Shown piece after piece: positions 1-7,748 of a stretch of 64,000 bases of DNA. The notes under the pieces are model-generated. The model did not search any database. It was not told the origin of the DNA and saw only the letters and a program-made list of their open reading frames with translations. The stretch covers positions 1 to 64,000 of the forward strand of contig CATKZW010000009.1 of the NCBI GenBank assembly GCA_949841465.1, read 5' to 3'. The translations under genes and the position numbers were made by a program. The first letter of the stretch is position 1, and every line of letters begins with the position of its first letter. This DNA is from an uncultured Oscillospiraceae bacterium. GTDB lineage: Bacteria > Bacillota > Clostridia > Oscillospirales > Oscillospiraceae.

Positions 1-44
1 TGCTCGTATTCTTCCCGATTGATGTCGCTTGGATATTGATGCAT
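1..44 (-). CDS. Transposase, IS5-like, N-terminal 14 residues only
   Basis: An ATG at 44 opens a frame reading MHQYPSDINREEYE that runs off the window. Starts of the form 'YPSDI.xExxE' are typical of IS5-family transposases with a short helical N-terminal domain before the DDE catalytic core. A purine-rich stretch (GGGAGATGAGG) precedes the ATG. It is too short for the ORF track. The identity rests on this start motif and on the IS-like terminus just upstream. Confidence 0.5.
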   Translation of the reverse strand, partial: MHQYPSDINREEYE

Positions 45-122
45 CCCAACCTCATCTCCCGCCTGTTTTTCCCTTATTATCCGCTTCTTTCTACATCTTG
101 TCAAAAGTTTTTAAACAGGCTC
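1..122 (-). mobile_element. End of an IS5-like insertion sequence (runs off the window)
   Basis: The left edge carries the 5' end of a transposase ORF on the minus strand and, outside it, a terminus reading GAGCCTGTTTAAAAAC from base 122 inward. Terminal repeats beginning GAGCCTG are known for part of the IS5 family (IS1031-like), whose target duplications are TNA; a TTA follows directly outside the terminus. The other end lies outside the window, so neither the inverted repeat nor the duplication can be confirmed. Confidence 0.45.
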
Positions 123-268
123 TTAGAGAGAGCGTCCCAAATTTTGTGTAACCTGCCAAAGCAGTGCGAATAGAAGGAAAATATAGGCAGGGGGTCGTGG
201 CGAAACGGAACCACCCCCGTTACCGTCATAATAGCGGCGGTTTGGCCGCAAGTCAAGGTACAGCCGGA

Positions 269-367
269 TCAGTCCGGCAAACGGTCCTCAAAGTAGACCG
301 CCAGCTGGGCGTGGATGATACTCCAATCCTGGCGCCGGCCTGTCCATTTTTTGGTGATGTCCATCAT
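269..367 (-). CDS. Possible 32-residue ORF or frameshifted tail overlapping the ArdC-like gene
   Basis: Overlapping the 3' end of the ArdC-like gene in another frame is a 32-codon ORF starting MMDITKKWTGRRQDW and ending YFEDRLPD. Its composition looks more protein-like than the last ~27 residues of the main frame (HHQKMDRPAPGLEYHP). Either the main gene is frameshifted near 365 or this is a small overlapping gene, or the start of one. I do not recognise it. No clear ribosome-binding site is visible. Confidence 0.3.
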   Translation of the reverse strand: MMDITKKWTGRRQDWSIIHAQLAVYFEDRLPD

Positions 368-2081
368 GGCCAGGTTTCAATTCGCCGGATTGCAGCTTTT
401 TCAGAATACCGGCGCATTTATCAGCCGTGCCGAAAAACAACACCCGATCCGGCTTTAAGGTCCCTTGCGCCGTTCTCTCATATGTTTGGATAAACTGCTG
501 GTCAGCTGCGCCCACAGTCCGGGGATTGGCCTCCATTTTGTAGACGTATTCTTTCAGCGGCACGGACTGAGCCAGCCCATCCAGCCGCTCCAGCATGATT
601 CTGGCCTGTTCCGCACCGGTGTTTTGCTGGACGAACTGCTCCAGAGTGGCCCGGACGATGGAAGGGTTGATATGCAGGGTGCGGACCAGATTTGCCTTGG
701 TCTGTTCCCGGTTGTCAGGGGGGAAATTCTTTTTGATAAGCCCCACCTGATACAGATGGTCCAGCATATCCAGCATATCGCTGATGAACTGCTCCGGGGT
801 GTCAGGCGGCAGCTCCGCCGCTGGCACGTCCTGCGTCTGGACCAGCCCATCCAACCTTGCCAGCAGCGCCTTGGCTTTTGTCAGGTCGGTATGTATCAAG
901 TCGGTATGTTCGATCAAATAGTTCAGCGGGTCACGCACACCTTCAAAATAGCCTTTCTGCATTTCATCCGCAAGGTCAGCGATGGACCGCTCCCTGGGGT
1001 CCTGAGTAAACGGGTGTTTTAGAACTCCCTCCTGATGAAGCTGCTCCATAAAATCGTATAAATCAGCGGCAAACTGTTCCAGGGTGTCAGGTGCGGCAGA
1101 GGGCGCGTCCTGCTCCGGCTGCTGGGCGGTCAGGTCAATGCCTCGCTCCTTGCAAATCTCTTGAAAATGGCGGTCAATGCTGGTGATAAGAATATTGGCG
1201 GTCTTGGAGATGGTCTCCAGACTGGCTTTCAGCTCCGGCAGGGTCTTGTCCTTGGACCATGTGGCGATGTAGCCCAGGCTGTTGGCGCTGGTCTTGATGC
1301 CGTAATACTGGCAGACGGTATAGGAGACGCTTTCCGCCTCCACTTCCTTCGTGTTTTTATCTTTCGGTTTGGGCGGTTCCTGATCCGTAATCCCAGCAGC
1401 GGCGGTGAGCTGCTCCCGCTCACGGTTGTGGAGTATGGCGTGGGTGATCTCATGGACGGCGGCACACACCGTCTGCACCTGGCTCATGCCCTCCCGGATG
1501 GTGATGCTCTGATCTTCCAGGCTCAGAAATCCGTCCAGCCCCTCCCGCAGTGGCTTGAACTGCATCGGCACCGGGGAGGTGCGCCGCAGGGCCTCCATAA
1601 ATACTTCGTACTGCTGCACATCCCCGGTCAGGCTGGAAACAAGGCTGGGAAGGGGCCTGCCCTCGGTCTGGCTCACATCGAATACCTTGACCGGGCGGAA
1701 CAGGGGAATCTCAATCTCCCGTTCCTCCATGACAACATTCCCGTCATGGTCCAATACCGGCGCTTTGGTGTCCGGGTCCAGCTTCATTTCCTCAATGTGT
1801 TTTTTGAAGGGCGTGGGGGCGATGATCGTCAAGCCCTTTTCCCCCTTTTTCACATGGCGGCCAAACTGATTCTTCCACTTATTGAATCCGGCCACATGGG
1901 TGGCGTTGGGCATCTGTATATGGATGAGGATGGTATTGTTATAGGAATAGCTGTGAAACCGGGACATGGTGCGGAGATAGTCCGCAAATTTATCGCTCTG
2001 GAACAGGTCTTGTATGTTTGCCTCAATCCCGGTCACAATTTCCTTGATCCGTTCCCGATTGCTGGGCTTTTTGTCTGCCAC
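288..2081 (-). CDS. ArdC-like anti-restriction / zincin protein of an integrative element
   Basis: The N-terminal ~130 residues resemble the ArdC ssDNA-binding domain found on conjugative and mobilizable elements (FNKWKNQFGRHVKKGEKG). Residues ~205-215 carry the zinc-protease motif HEITH in an ImmA/IrrE-like context. ArdC proteins shield incoming single-stranded DNA from host restriction. Two tandem ~80-residue repeats follow, each starting PEQF and ending ARLDGL or ERLDGL. I chose GTG at 2081 over the track's start at 2156 because AAAGGAGA lies 9 nt upstream, giving 597 residues. The last residues may be out of frame (see the overlapping ORF). It belongs to the decayed element at the left edge. 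Confidence 0.75.
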   Translation of the reverse strand: MADKKPSNRERIKEIVTGIEANIQDLFQSDKFADYLRTMSRFHSYSYNNTILIHIQMPNATHVAGFNKWKNQFGRHVKKGEKGLTIIAPTPFKKHIEEMKLDPDTKAPVLDHDGNVVMEEREIEIPLFRPVKVFDVSQTEGRPLPSLVSSLTGDVQQYEVFMEALRRTSPVPMQFKPLREGLDGFLSLEDQSITIREGMSQVQTVCAAVHEITHAILHNREREQLTAAAGITDQEPPKPKDKNTKEVEAESVSYTVCQYYGIKTSANSLGYIATWSKDKTLPELKASLETISKTANILITSIDRHFQEICKERGIDLTAQQPEQDAPSAAPDTLEQFAADLYDFMEQLHQEGVLKHPFTQDPRERSIADLADEMQKGYFEGVRDPLNYLIEHTDLIHTDLTKAKALLARLDGLVQTQDVPAAELPPDTPEQFISDMLDMLDHLYQVGLIKKNFPPDNREQTKANLVRTLHINPSIVRATLEQFVQQNTGAEQARIMLERLDGLAQSVPLKEYVYKMEANPRTVGAADQQFIQTYERTAQGTLKPDRVLFFGTADKCAGILKKLQSGELKPGHDGHHQKMDRPAPGLEYHPRPAGGLL

Positions 2082-2248
2082 GGCAAAAAATCTCCTTTCA
2101 TAGAAATGGCCCCGCACAGGAAACCGAAGCGTCCCATGCGGAGCAAAATTCCGCAAGTAGAAGTCTATTTTGGCCCTTCGAGGGTAAAGTCACGTCCTTG
2201 GGCGGTTTGGCGTTTTGAAAACCTTGTGCCACAAGGCTTTCCGGCCCT

Positions 2249-2596
2249 CTATTTGCGGAAGTGCAAAGCTGCTTTGGCTTTCCGCTCCCGGTCCCGTCTG
2301 CGGCGCTCCCTGGCGGCGCAGGAAGGGCAGTATTTCACCGAATTGGAGCGGGAGAAAATCGGTGCGCCGCAGATACAGCAGCTTTTGACGGGCCGCGCCG
2401 ACATAATTTCTCCGTACAGCTCCCGATCCGCTGGCAGGACGGCGGCACGAAAGTATTTGCAGATCAAGGTGCTGGAAATCATCTGCGGACAGGGGCAGGG
2501 GTCCCCATCGTCCAGCGGGAGGCAGTTGCCGCCATCACAGTTGGCGCACAGGCGGCGGATGAGCTTTTTCACCCGCCGGAACTGGCTGTCATCCAT
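2249..2596 (-). CDS. Cysteine-rich VLP-domain protein
   Basis: This 115-residue protein has the layout of the Cys-rich VLP family common in Firmicutes integrative elements: CANCDGGNCLPLDDG, then CPCPQ, a central AVLPADRELY block that gives the family its name, and a C-terminal zinc-ribbon-like CCICG..CPSC followed by basic residues (RRRRDRERK). The function of the family is not known to me; the cysteines suggest metal binding. No convincing Shine-Dalgarno precedes the ATG, which fits the rearranged junction upstream. It probably belongs to the same element as the ArdC-like gene next to it. Confidence 0.7.
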   Translation of the reverse strand: MDDSQFRRVKKLIRRLCANCDGGNCLPLDDGDPCPCPQMISSTLICKYFRAAVLPADRELYGEIMSARPVKSCCICGAPIFSRSNSVKYCPSCAARERRRRDRERKAKAALHFRK

Positions 2597-2650
2597 CCAG
2601 GTTATAGCCCGGATTTTGCTTTTGTATCGACATCTGGATGGCGTGATAGT

Positions 2651-3460
2651 CTAAAAATCCTGATACAGTCCATCCATGATGTATACCGTCCGGCGGGAGT
2701 TGTCCATCTTTGTAGACTTCACCGTCTCCACGCTGTCGAGGTTTCTATGGAGTCGTCGAAGTTGCGCAGGCGGTTTCTGGTCTCGCAGACCTTGATAGAA
2801 CGGCCATCCATGTCCACGTTCTCCCAGCGCAGCCCGCACAACTCTCCCATCCGCAGTCCGGTAAACAGGTCGAAAATGATGCCGAAGGCGGCGGGCTCCG
2901 GCGCTCGGCGGGCAGCCAGAACCAGCCGGGTCTGCTCCTCCCGGTCCAGCACCCGCATCTCATGCTTTTCCGCTTTCGGGAGCCGTACCCCTTCCACCAG
3001 ATTTTCCGCCAGCAGCTTATTCTTCACTGCCTGCCCGAAGGCCAGGTGCATCATATTGCGCAGGTTCGTCAGTGTTTTGGTGGAAAGCCGCCTTTTCTTC
3101 TCAGATTCCCCTGTTCCCTCCGCTCGTTGAAAAAGCCCTGCAGGTCCTCGCCGGTCATGGTACTCATATAACGGCTGCCGATCTGAGGCTTGACGTGGCT
3201 TCGAATGAGCTGTTCATAGCTGCAATAGGTGGACAGCTTTACCGTGGGCTTCGCGTATTTCTCCAGCCTGCGGTCCATCCACTCCCCTACCGTGATCGGC
3301 TCCGCCCTCTGCGGCCCAGCGGCGGGCTTCTCAATGCTGATCTCGGTCTGGCCCGCGCCCAGTGCCGCCATGAACGCTTTGGCGTCGGTCTTGCGGCGAA
3401 AGCGTTTGGTCTTTCGCTTGCCGTCCACAAAGTAGCCCTTGGAGCTGCTTGCTGACAATG
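2651..3460 (-). pseudogene. Broken tyrosine-type site-specific integrase
   Basis: Fragments of an integrase lie in at least three frames. Residues such as GKRKTKRFRRKTDAKAF look like an arm-binding domain. KLSTYCSYEQLIRSHVKPQIG is a core-binding (SAM-like) domain. TGLRMGELCGLRWENVD carries the first catalytic arginine of tyrosine recombinases. Frame changes occur near 3060 and near 2735, and the later catalytic HxxR and Tyr are not present in order. A last piece (NSRRTVYIMDGLYQDF) sits in another frame. The integrase is therefore inactive, which explains why the element looks stranded at the chromosome junction. Confidence 0.75.
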
Positions 3461-3519
3461 TGCAGATTCGGGCCGGGGCAACGAGAACACAGGAAAAATA
3501 TTGAAAAGATTTCTCCGAG

Positions 3520-3603
3520 TCAAAGGACCCGTTCATCAGCCGCAGCATAGGAATTTTGATCCGTAATGCGGATATCCTCTGCAATGGGGGTGTTGACTTC
3601 CAT
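3520..3603 (-). CDS. 27-residue ORF, probable remnant
   Basis: An ATG at 3603, 8 nt after AGGAGAG, opens MEVNTPIAEDIRITDQNS and stops after 27 codons. It has good translation signals but is very short, and it abuts the broken integrase. It may be the 5' end of an element gene cut by deletion. I do not recognise the family. Confidence 0.25.
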   Translation of the reverse strand: MEVNTPIAEDIRITDQNSYAAADERVL

Positions 3604-3713
3604 ATCCGCATCTCTCCTGTCTCTGTGTGTCTTCTACCATATCCACGGCAGAAAATCCACAGTTTTTTCGCTGTGCGCTTTGCCAAATTTCCGAATCTTT
3701 TCGCCATCCGGGT

Positions 3714-4163
3714 TTACAGCTCCATCCAGATGCCCTCGTCGTGGATGGCGGCCCGCTCCACGGCGCGGTAAAACCGCTGGGCCTCCTCGTTGGCCGCCAT
3801 CAGCGCGATGAGCTGGCCCGCCCCGGCCAGCTTCATCCGGCGGCGCAGCTCCGCCAGCAGGGCCTGGGCCGTCCCGGCGTGGCGGCTGCTCTTGACCACG
3901 CAGATCCAGTCCAGATAGCCGTTCACCGTGCCGTCGAACCGGCTGGCCAGGATGGAGCCGTCGATGCGGCCCACCACCCTGCCGTCCTCCCGGGCCAGCA
4001 GGGACACCGCGTTGGCAAACCGGGGGTCGTCGAAGCTGGCCTCCACCCGCCTGCGGTACGCCTCGTCGATGTCCCAGCCATAGAAGGGCTCCTCCTCCCG
4101 CAGGCGGCGTTCAAAGTCCATCACCTCCGGGATCAGCTCCCGGGTGTACTCTATGATTTCCAT
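3714..4163 (-). CDS. GNAT-family N-acetyltransferase
   Basis: This protein of about 149 residues has GNAT features: an N-terminal helix pair, a strand with VVGRIDGSI, and an acetyl-CoA region around VVKSSRHAGTAQALLAEL, which is a weak form of the R/Q-x-x-G-x-G/A loop. Such enzymes move an acetyl group from acetyl-CoA to an amine; the substrate is unknown. ATG at 4163 is 9 nt from GGGAGG and is preferred over the GTG two codons upstream. It starts 15 nt after addA ends on the same strand, so it probably shares the addBA transcript. It is the first apparently intact chromosomal gene next to the element. Confidence 0.75.
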   Translation of the reverse strand: MEIIEYTRELIPEVMDFERRLREEEPFYGWDIDEAYRRRVEASFDDPRFANAVSLLAREDGRVVGRIDGSILASRFDGTVNGYLDWICVVKSSRHAGTAQALLAELRRRMKLAGAGQLIALMAANEEAQRFYRAVERAAIHDEGIWMEL

Positions 4164-4178
4164 ATTCACAGCCTCCCG

Positions 4179-7100
4179 TTACAGTTCCACCTCATGGCCA
4201 ACGTTGAAAAACCACAGGTACCGACGCTTGACGGACACTCCCGCCGCCTGGGACAGGGCCCGGGTATATGCGTCCAGCTGGGGGCGGTAGTCCTCGGCCC
4301 GGCGGCCCACCGTCTGCTCGTCCACCCGGTCCGTCTTGAAATCCACCACGGTGACCGTGCCGTCCTCCTCCGCAAACCAGCAGTCCACCACGCCCTGGAG
4401 GAGCACCTCTTCCCCCGCCTCCGCCTCAGGGTAGTAGTCCGCCGCGGGGGCCAGCAGGGAGAACTTGAACTCCCGCTCCACCCGATTTGACCGGCGCAGC
4501 CGGGCCCCCAGCCCGGAGCGGAAAAAGGCCAGGATGTCCGCCGGATTCACCGCCTCCCCCTGCTGGGGGGTGATGTACCGGCCTGTCACCAGGCGGGCGA
4601 TCTCCTCCGAAATCTCACCCAAATCATGGGTGCGGTCATAGTTGAGGTACTGCATCACCATGTGCAGGGCGGTGCCCCGCTGGGCGGGGGTGAGGGGCCG
4701 CTGCCCCTGGAACACCGGCCGGCGCAGGGCGGTCTGGGGGGCGGCGAGGTGGGGGGCGGCAGCTTTCAGCTCCACGCCGTTCTCCGCCGCCTCCGCGTCC
4801 TTCTCCCGGCCCTTGAGCTGGGTGGCGGTGAGCTTAGAGGCAATGGCGGCCGACCCCATGTGGGGATAGCGCCAGCTCAGCCGCTCGACCAGGCCGTCGG
4901 GGAGGGTTGGACCGGGCGCCTCCTCCGCCCCGCCTCCCAGGCTCTGGGGCCGCTCGAACTCCGCCCCGGACAGCAGGCGGATATCCCAGGGATAACCCTC
5001 GTCCGCCGGGGGATCGGGCCGGGGCGTGTCCACATCCGCCCAGAGGGAGGTGCTGTCCCTCCGGCACAGGGCGGGGGCCAGCACCCAGTCCGCCATGGAC
5101 CGGGCCTCTGCCATCTGCCGGGGGGGCGGCGGGCACTGGGCCTGCCCCGCCAGCGCGGCCAGGCTCCCGCCCCGGCCGTTGACGGAGGTAAGCAAAATCA
5201 GCTTGTGCTCCGCACGGGTCATGGCCACGTACAAAAGCCGCATCTCCTCCGCCCGGAGCTGCCGGCGCAGCCGCAGGGCCACCGCGTCCCGTGCGATGGT
5301 GGTGTATCGCAGGCCCCGCTGCCGATCGGTGCGCTTGGGCCCCAGCCCCAGCTCGGGGTGGAACAGGATGGTGGACTTGGCGTCCGCCTCGTTGAACTGC
5401 CGGTCCAGGCCGCACACCAGCACCACCGGGAACTCCAGCCCCTTGGACTTGTGGATGGACAGGATGCGCACGCCCCCCGTCTCGCTGCCGGGCACGGGCA
5501 CGCTGAGGCCGTTCTCCGCCATCCGGCTCAGGTGGAGCAGGAAGGCCATCAAGCCCCGGTGCCCGCCGCTCTCGAACCGGCACGCCTCGTCGTACAGGGC
5601 CATCAGGTTGGCCCGCCGCCGCTGGCCGTCGGGCAGGGCGGCGAAGACGGCGGGCACGTCCAGCTTCCCGTAGATGTACCACAGCAGGCGGTGGCTGCTC
5701 TCCTCCGCCGCCAGCTCCCGCAGCTCACCCAGCAGGGCCAGGAAGGACAGGCAGTCCTCCTCCCCCCTGGCCGCGCCGGCGGCCAGGCAGCCGTACACCG
5801 TGCCTCCGCTCCCCGCCCGGAGCAGGGCCAGCCGGTCCGGGGTGAAGCCGAACAGTGGGGAGCGCAGGGCGGCCAGCAGGGCCACGTCCTGCCGGGGGTT
5901 GTCCAGCACCTGGAGCAGGGCGACGGCCACGGAAACCTCCGTGGTGCCGAAGAACTCCTGCCCGCCCTCGGCGGACCAGGGAATGGACAGCTCGTCCAGG
6001 GCGGCGGCGTAGTACCGCAGCACGGGGTTTGGCGAGCGCAGGAGGATGACGATATCCTCCGCCCGGAGGGGCCTGTCCCCGATGGGCAGGCCGCTGTCCA
6101 GCAGCTCCCGGACGCGCCGGGCCGCTGCCCGGGCGGCGAGCAGATCCTTGTCCGTCTTTTCCTCCTCCCCCTCGTCGGCGAGGGCGGACAGGTCCACGCA
6201 GTCCAGCTCCACGCAGTACCGGCTGTCGGGGGTGAGGTCGGCACGGCCCGGCCGCAGGGCCGCGTCGTCGGTGTAATCCAGCTCCCCGGCGGCCCTGGTC
6301 ATCACGTTCCGGAATACAAAATTGACCCCGTCCAGCACCTCCGGCCGGGAGCGGAAGTTGTCCGACAGCAGGATTTTCCGCCCCTGGCCCGGATGGGCCC
6401 TGTCCGCCTGGGGAAATGCGTCAAATTTTCCCAGGAAGATGCCCGGCTCCGCCAGCCGGAAGCGGTAGATGGACTGCTTCACGTCCCCCACCATGAACAG
6501 GCTGTCCCCCGCCGACAGCGCCCCGAAGATGGCGTTCTGCACGGCGTTGGTGTCCTGGTACTCGTCCACCATGATCTCCCTGAACTGCCTGCCAACGTCC
6601 TGTGCCAAATCGCTGGGCCCGCCCTCCGGGCCGGTGAGCAGCCGCGCCGCCAGGTGCTCCCCGTCGGCGAAGTCGATGAGGCGGCGGCGCTGCTTCAGCT
6701 TGATAAACGCCGTGTCAAACTCCGCCGTCACCTCCAGCAGGGCGGTCATGGCGGGGCCCACCGCCCGCAGGTCGTCCGCCGCCTGGGCCGCCGTCACGTC
6801 GAACCGCTCCCCCAGCTTCTTGAGTTGGGCCTTGCACTGGTCCCGCAGGGCTGTCATCCGGGCCTTCAGCCCCTCGTCAAACTCCCCCCGCTTCATGCCG
6901 GGGCGGGGAAATGGGACGGGGAAGCAGGCCGCGGCGCTGTCCCAGCCCTCGCCCAGGGCGGCGCGGAGCTTTTCCAGCCCGTCCAGGGTCTCGTCCAGGG
7001 TGGGGCCGTAGTTCTTGTCCAGCAGCCCGTCCCAGGCGACCTCATTGCGCAGGGCGGTCATGGCCTCCAGCCAGTAGTCCGCCAGCTCCCGGCCGTCGGC

Positions 7101-7748
7101 CAGCAGAGCCCGGCCCCAAGGGGTGTCCTCCGGGCCCGCGCCCTGGGGCAGGACAAAGTCCCGCCGCCGGTCCATCAGCCATTTCACCGGGTCCGGCTGG
7201 GCCTGCACCTGCTTGTGGACGTACAGGACCACGTCCTCCAGGGTCTGGTCGTCCCGCTCCCCCGCCAGGGCGTCCACCAGGGCGGCGAAGGGGGCGTCCT
7301 CCCCGATATTCGCGTACCGGGCCTCCAGCACCTCCTCCAGGGCGCGGCGGCGCAGCTCCTCCCCCTCCGACTCGTCGCACAGGCGGAAGTCCGGGTCCAG
7401 GTCCGCCAGATGCCCCCACTGCCGCAGAAAGTCCAGGCAGAATGCGTCGATGGTGCAGATGGGGGCCTTGTAAACCAGGGTGGCGTTTCGCCGCAGATGC
7501 CGGTCCCCCGGCTTTTGGGCCAGGCGGGCGTGGATGGCGGCGGCAATGCGGTCCCGCAGCTCAGCGGCGGCGGCGTTGGTAAAGGTGATGACCAGGAAGC
7601 GGTCAATCTCCTCCCCCTGCTCCACATAGCCCATCAGCCGCTCCACCAGCACCCGGGTCTTGCCCGACCCGGCGGCGGCGGACACCAGCAGGTCCCCGCC
7701 CCGGTTTTCCACCACGGCCAGCTGTTCCCTTGTCAGCTCAATCGCCAT
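4179..7748 (-). CDS. addA: ATP-dependent helicase/nuclease subunit A
   Basis: AddA unwinds DNA from double-strand ends 3'-5' and, with AddB, resects ends for RecA loading. The 1189 residues match the usual AddA length. Visible motifs are Walker A SAAAGSGKTR near residue 25, Walker B DEYQDTN near 393, motif III GDVKQSIYRFR, motif V ILSIHKSKGLEFPVV, motif VI YVAMTRAEHKL, and a C-terminal RecB-type nuclease with GVVDCW...VVDFKTD near 1130. The ATG overlaps the end of addB by 11 nt and uses GGAGGAGG inside addB, so the two are translationally coupled. A long antisense ORF over this gene is a GC-rich shadow. Confidence 0.97.
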   Translation of the reverse strand: MAIELTREQLAVVENRGGDLLVSAAAGSGKTRVLVERLMGYVEQGEEIDRFLVITFTNAAAAELRDRIAAAIHARLAQKPGDRHLRRNATLVYKAPICTIDAFCLDFLRQWGHLADLDPDFRLCDESEGEELRRRALEEVLEARYANIGEDAPFAALVDALAGERDDQTLEDVVLYVHKQVQAQPDPVKWLMDRRRDFVLPQGAGPEDTPWGRALLADGRELADYWLEAMTALRNEVAWDGLLDKNYGPTLDETLDGLEKLRAALGEGWDSAAACFPVPFPRPGMKRGEFDEGLKARMTALRDQCKAQLKKLGERFDVTAAQAADDLRAVGPAMTALLEVTAEFDTAFIKLKQRRRLIDFADGEHLAARLLTGPEGGPSDLAQDVGRQFREIMVDEYQDTNAVQNAIFGALSAGDSLFMVGDVKQSIYRFRLAEPGIFLGKFDAFPQADRAHPGQGRKILLSDNFRSRPEVLDGVNFVFRNVMTRAAGELDYTDDAALRPGRADLTPDSRYCVELDCVDLSALADEGEEEKTDKDLLAARAAARRVRELLDSGLPIGDRPLRAEDIVILLRSPNPVLRYYAAALDELSIPWSAEGGQEFFGTTEVSVAVALLQVLDNPRQDVALLAALRSPLFGFTPDRLALLRAGSGGTVYGCLAAGAARGEEDCLSFLALLGELRELAAEESSHRLLWYIYGKLDVPAVFAALPDGQRRRANLMALYDEACRFESGGHRGLMAFLLHLSRMAENGLSVPVPGSETGGVRILSIHKSKGLEFPVVLVCGLDRQFNEADAKSTILFHPELGLGPKRTDRQRGLRYTTIARDAVALRLRRQLRAEEMRLLYVAMTRAEHKLILLTSVNGRGGSLAALAGQAQCPPPPRQMAEARSMADWVLAPALCRRDSTSLWADVDTPRPDPPADEGYPWDIRLLSGAEFERPQSLGGGAEEAPGPTLPDGLVERLSWRYPHMGSAAIASKLTATQLKGREKDAEAAENGVELKAAAPHLAAPQTALRRPVFQGQRPLTPAQRGTALHMVMQYLNYDRTHDLGEISEEIARLVTGRYITPQQGEAVNPADILAFFRSGLGARLRRSNRVEREFKFSLLAPAADYYPEAEAGEEVLLQGVVDCWFAEEDGTVTVVDFKTDRVDEQTVGRRAEDYRPQLDAYTRALSQAAGVSVKRRYLWFFNVGHEVEL

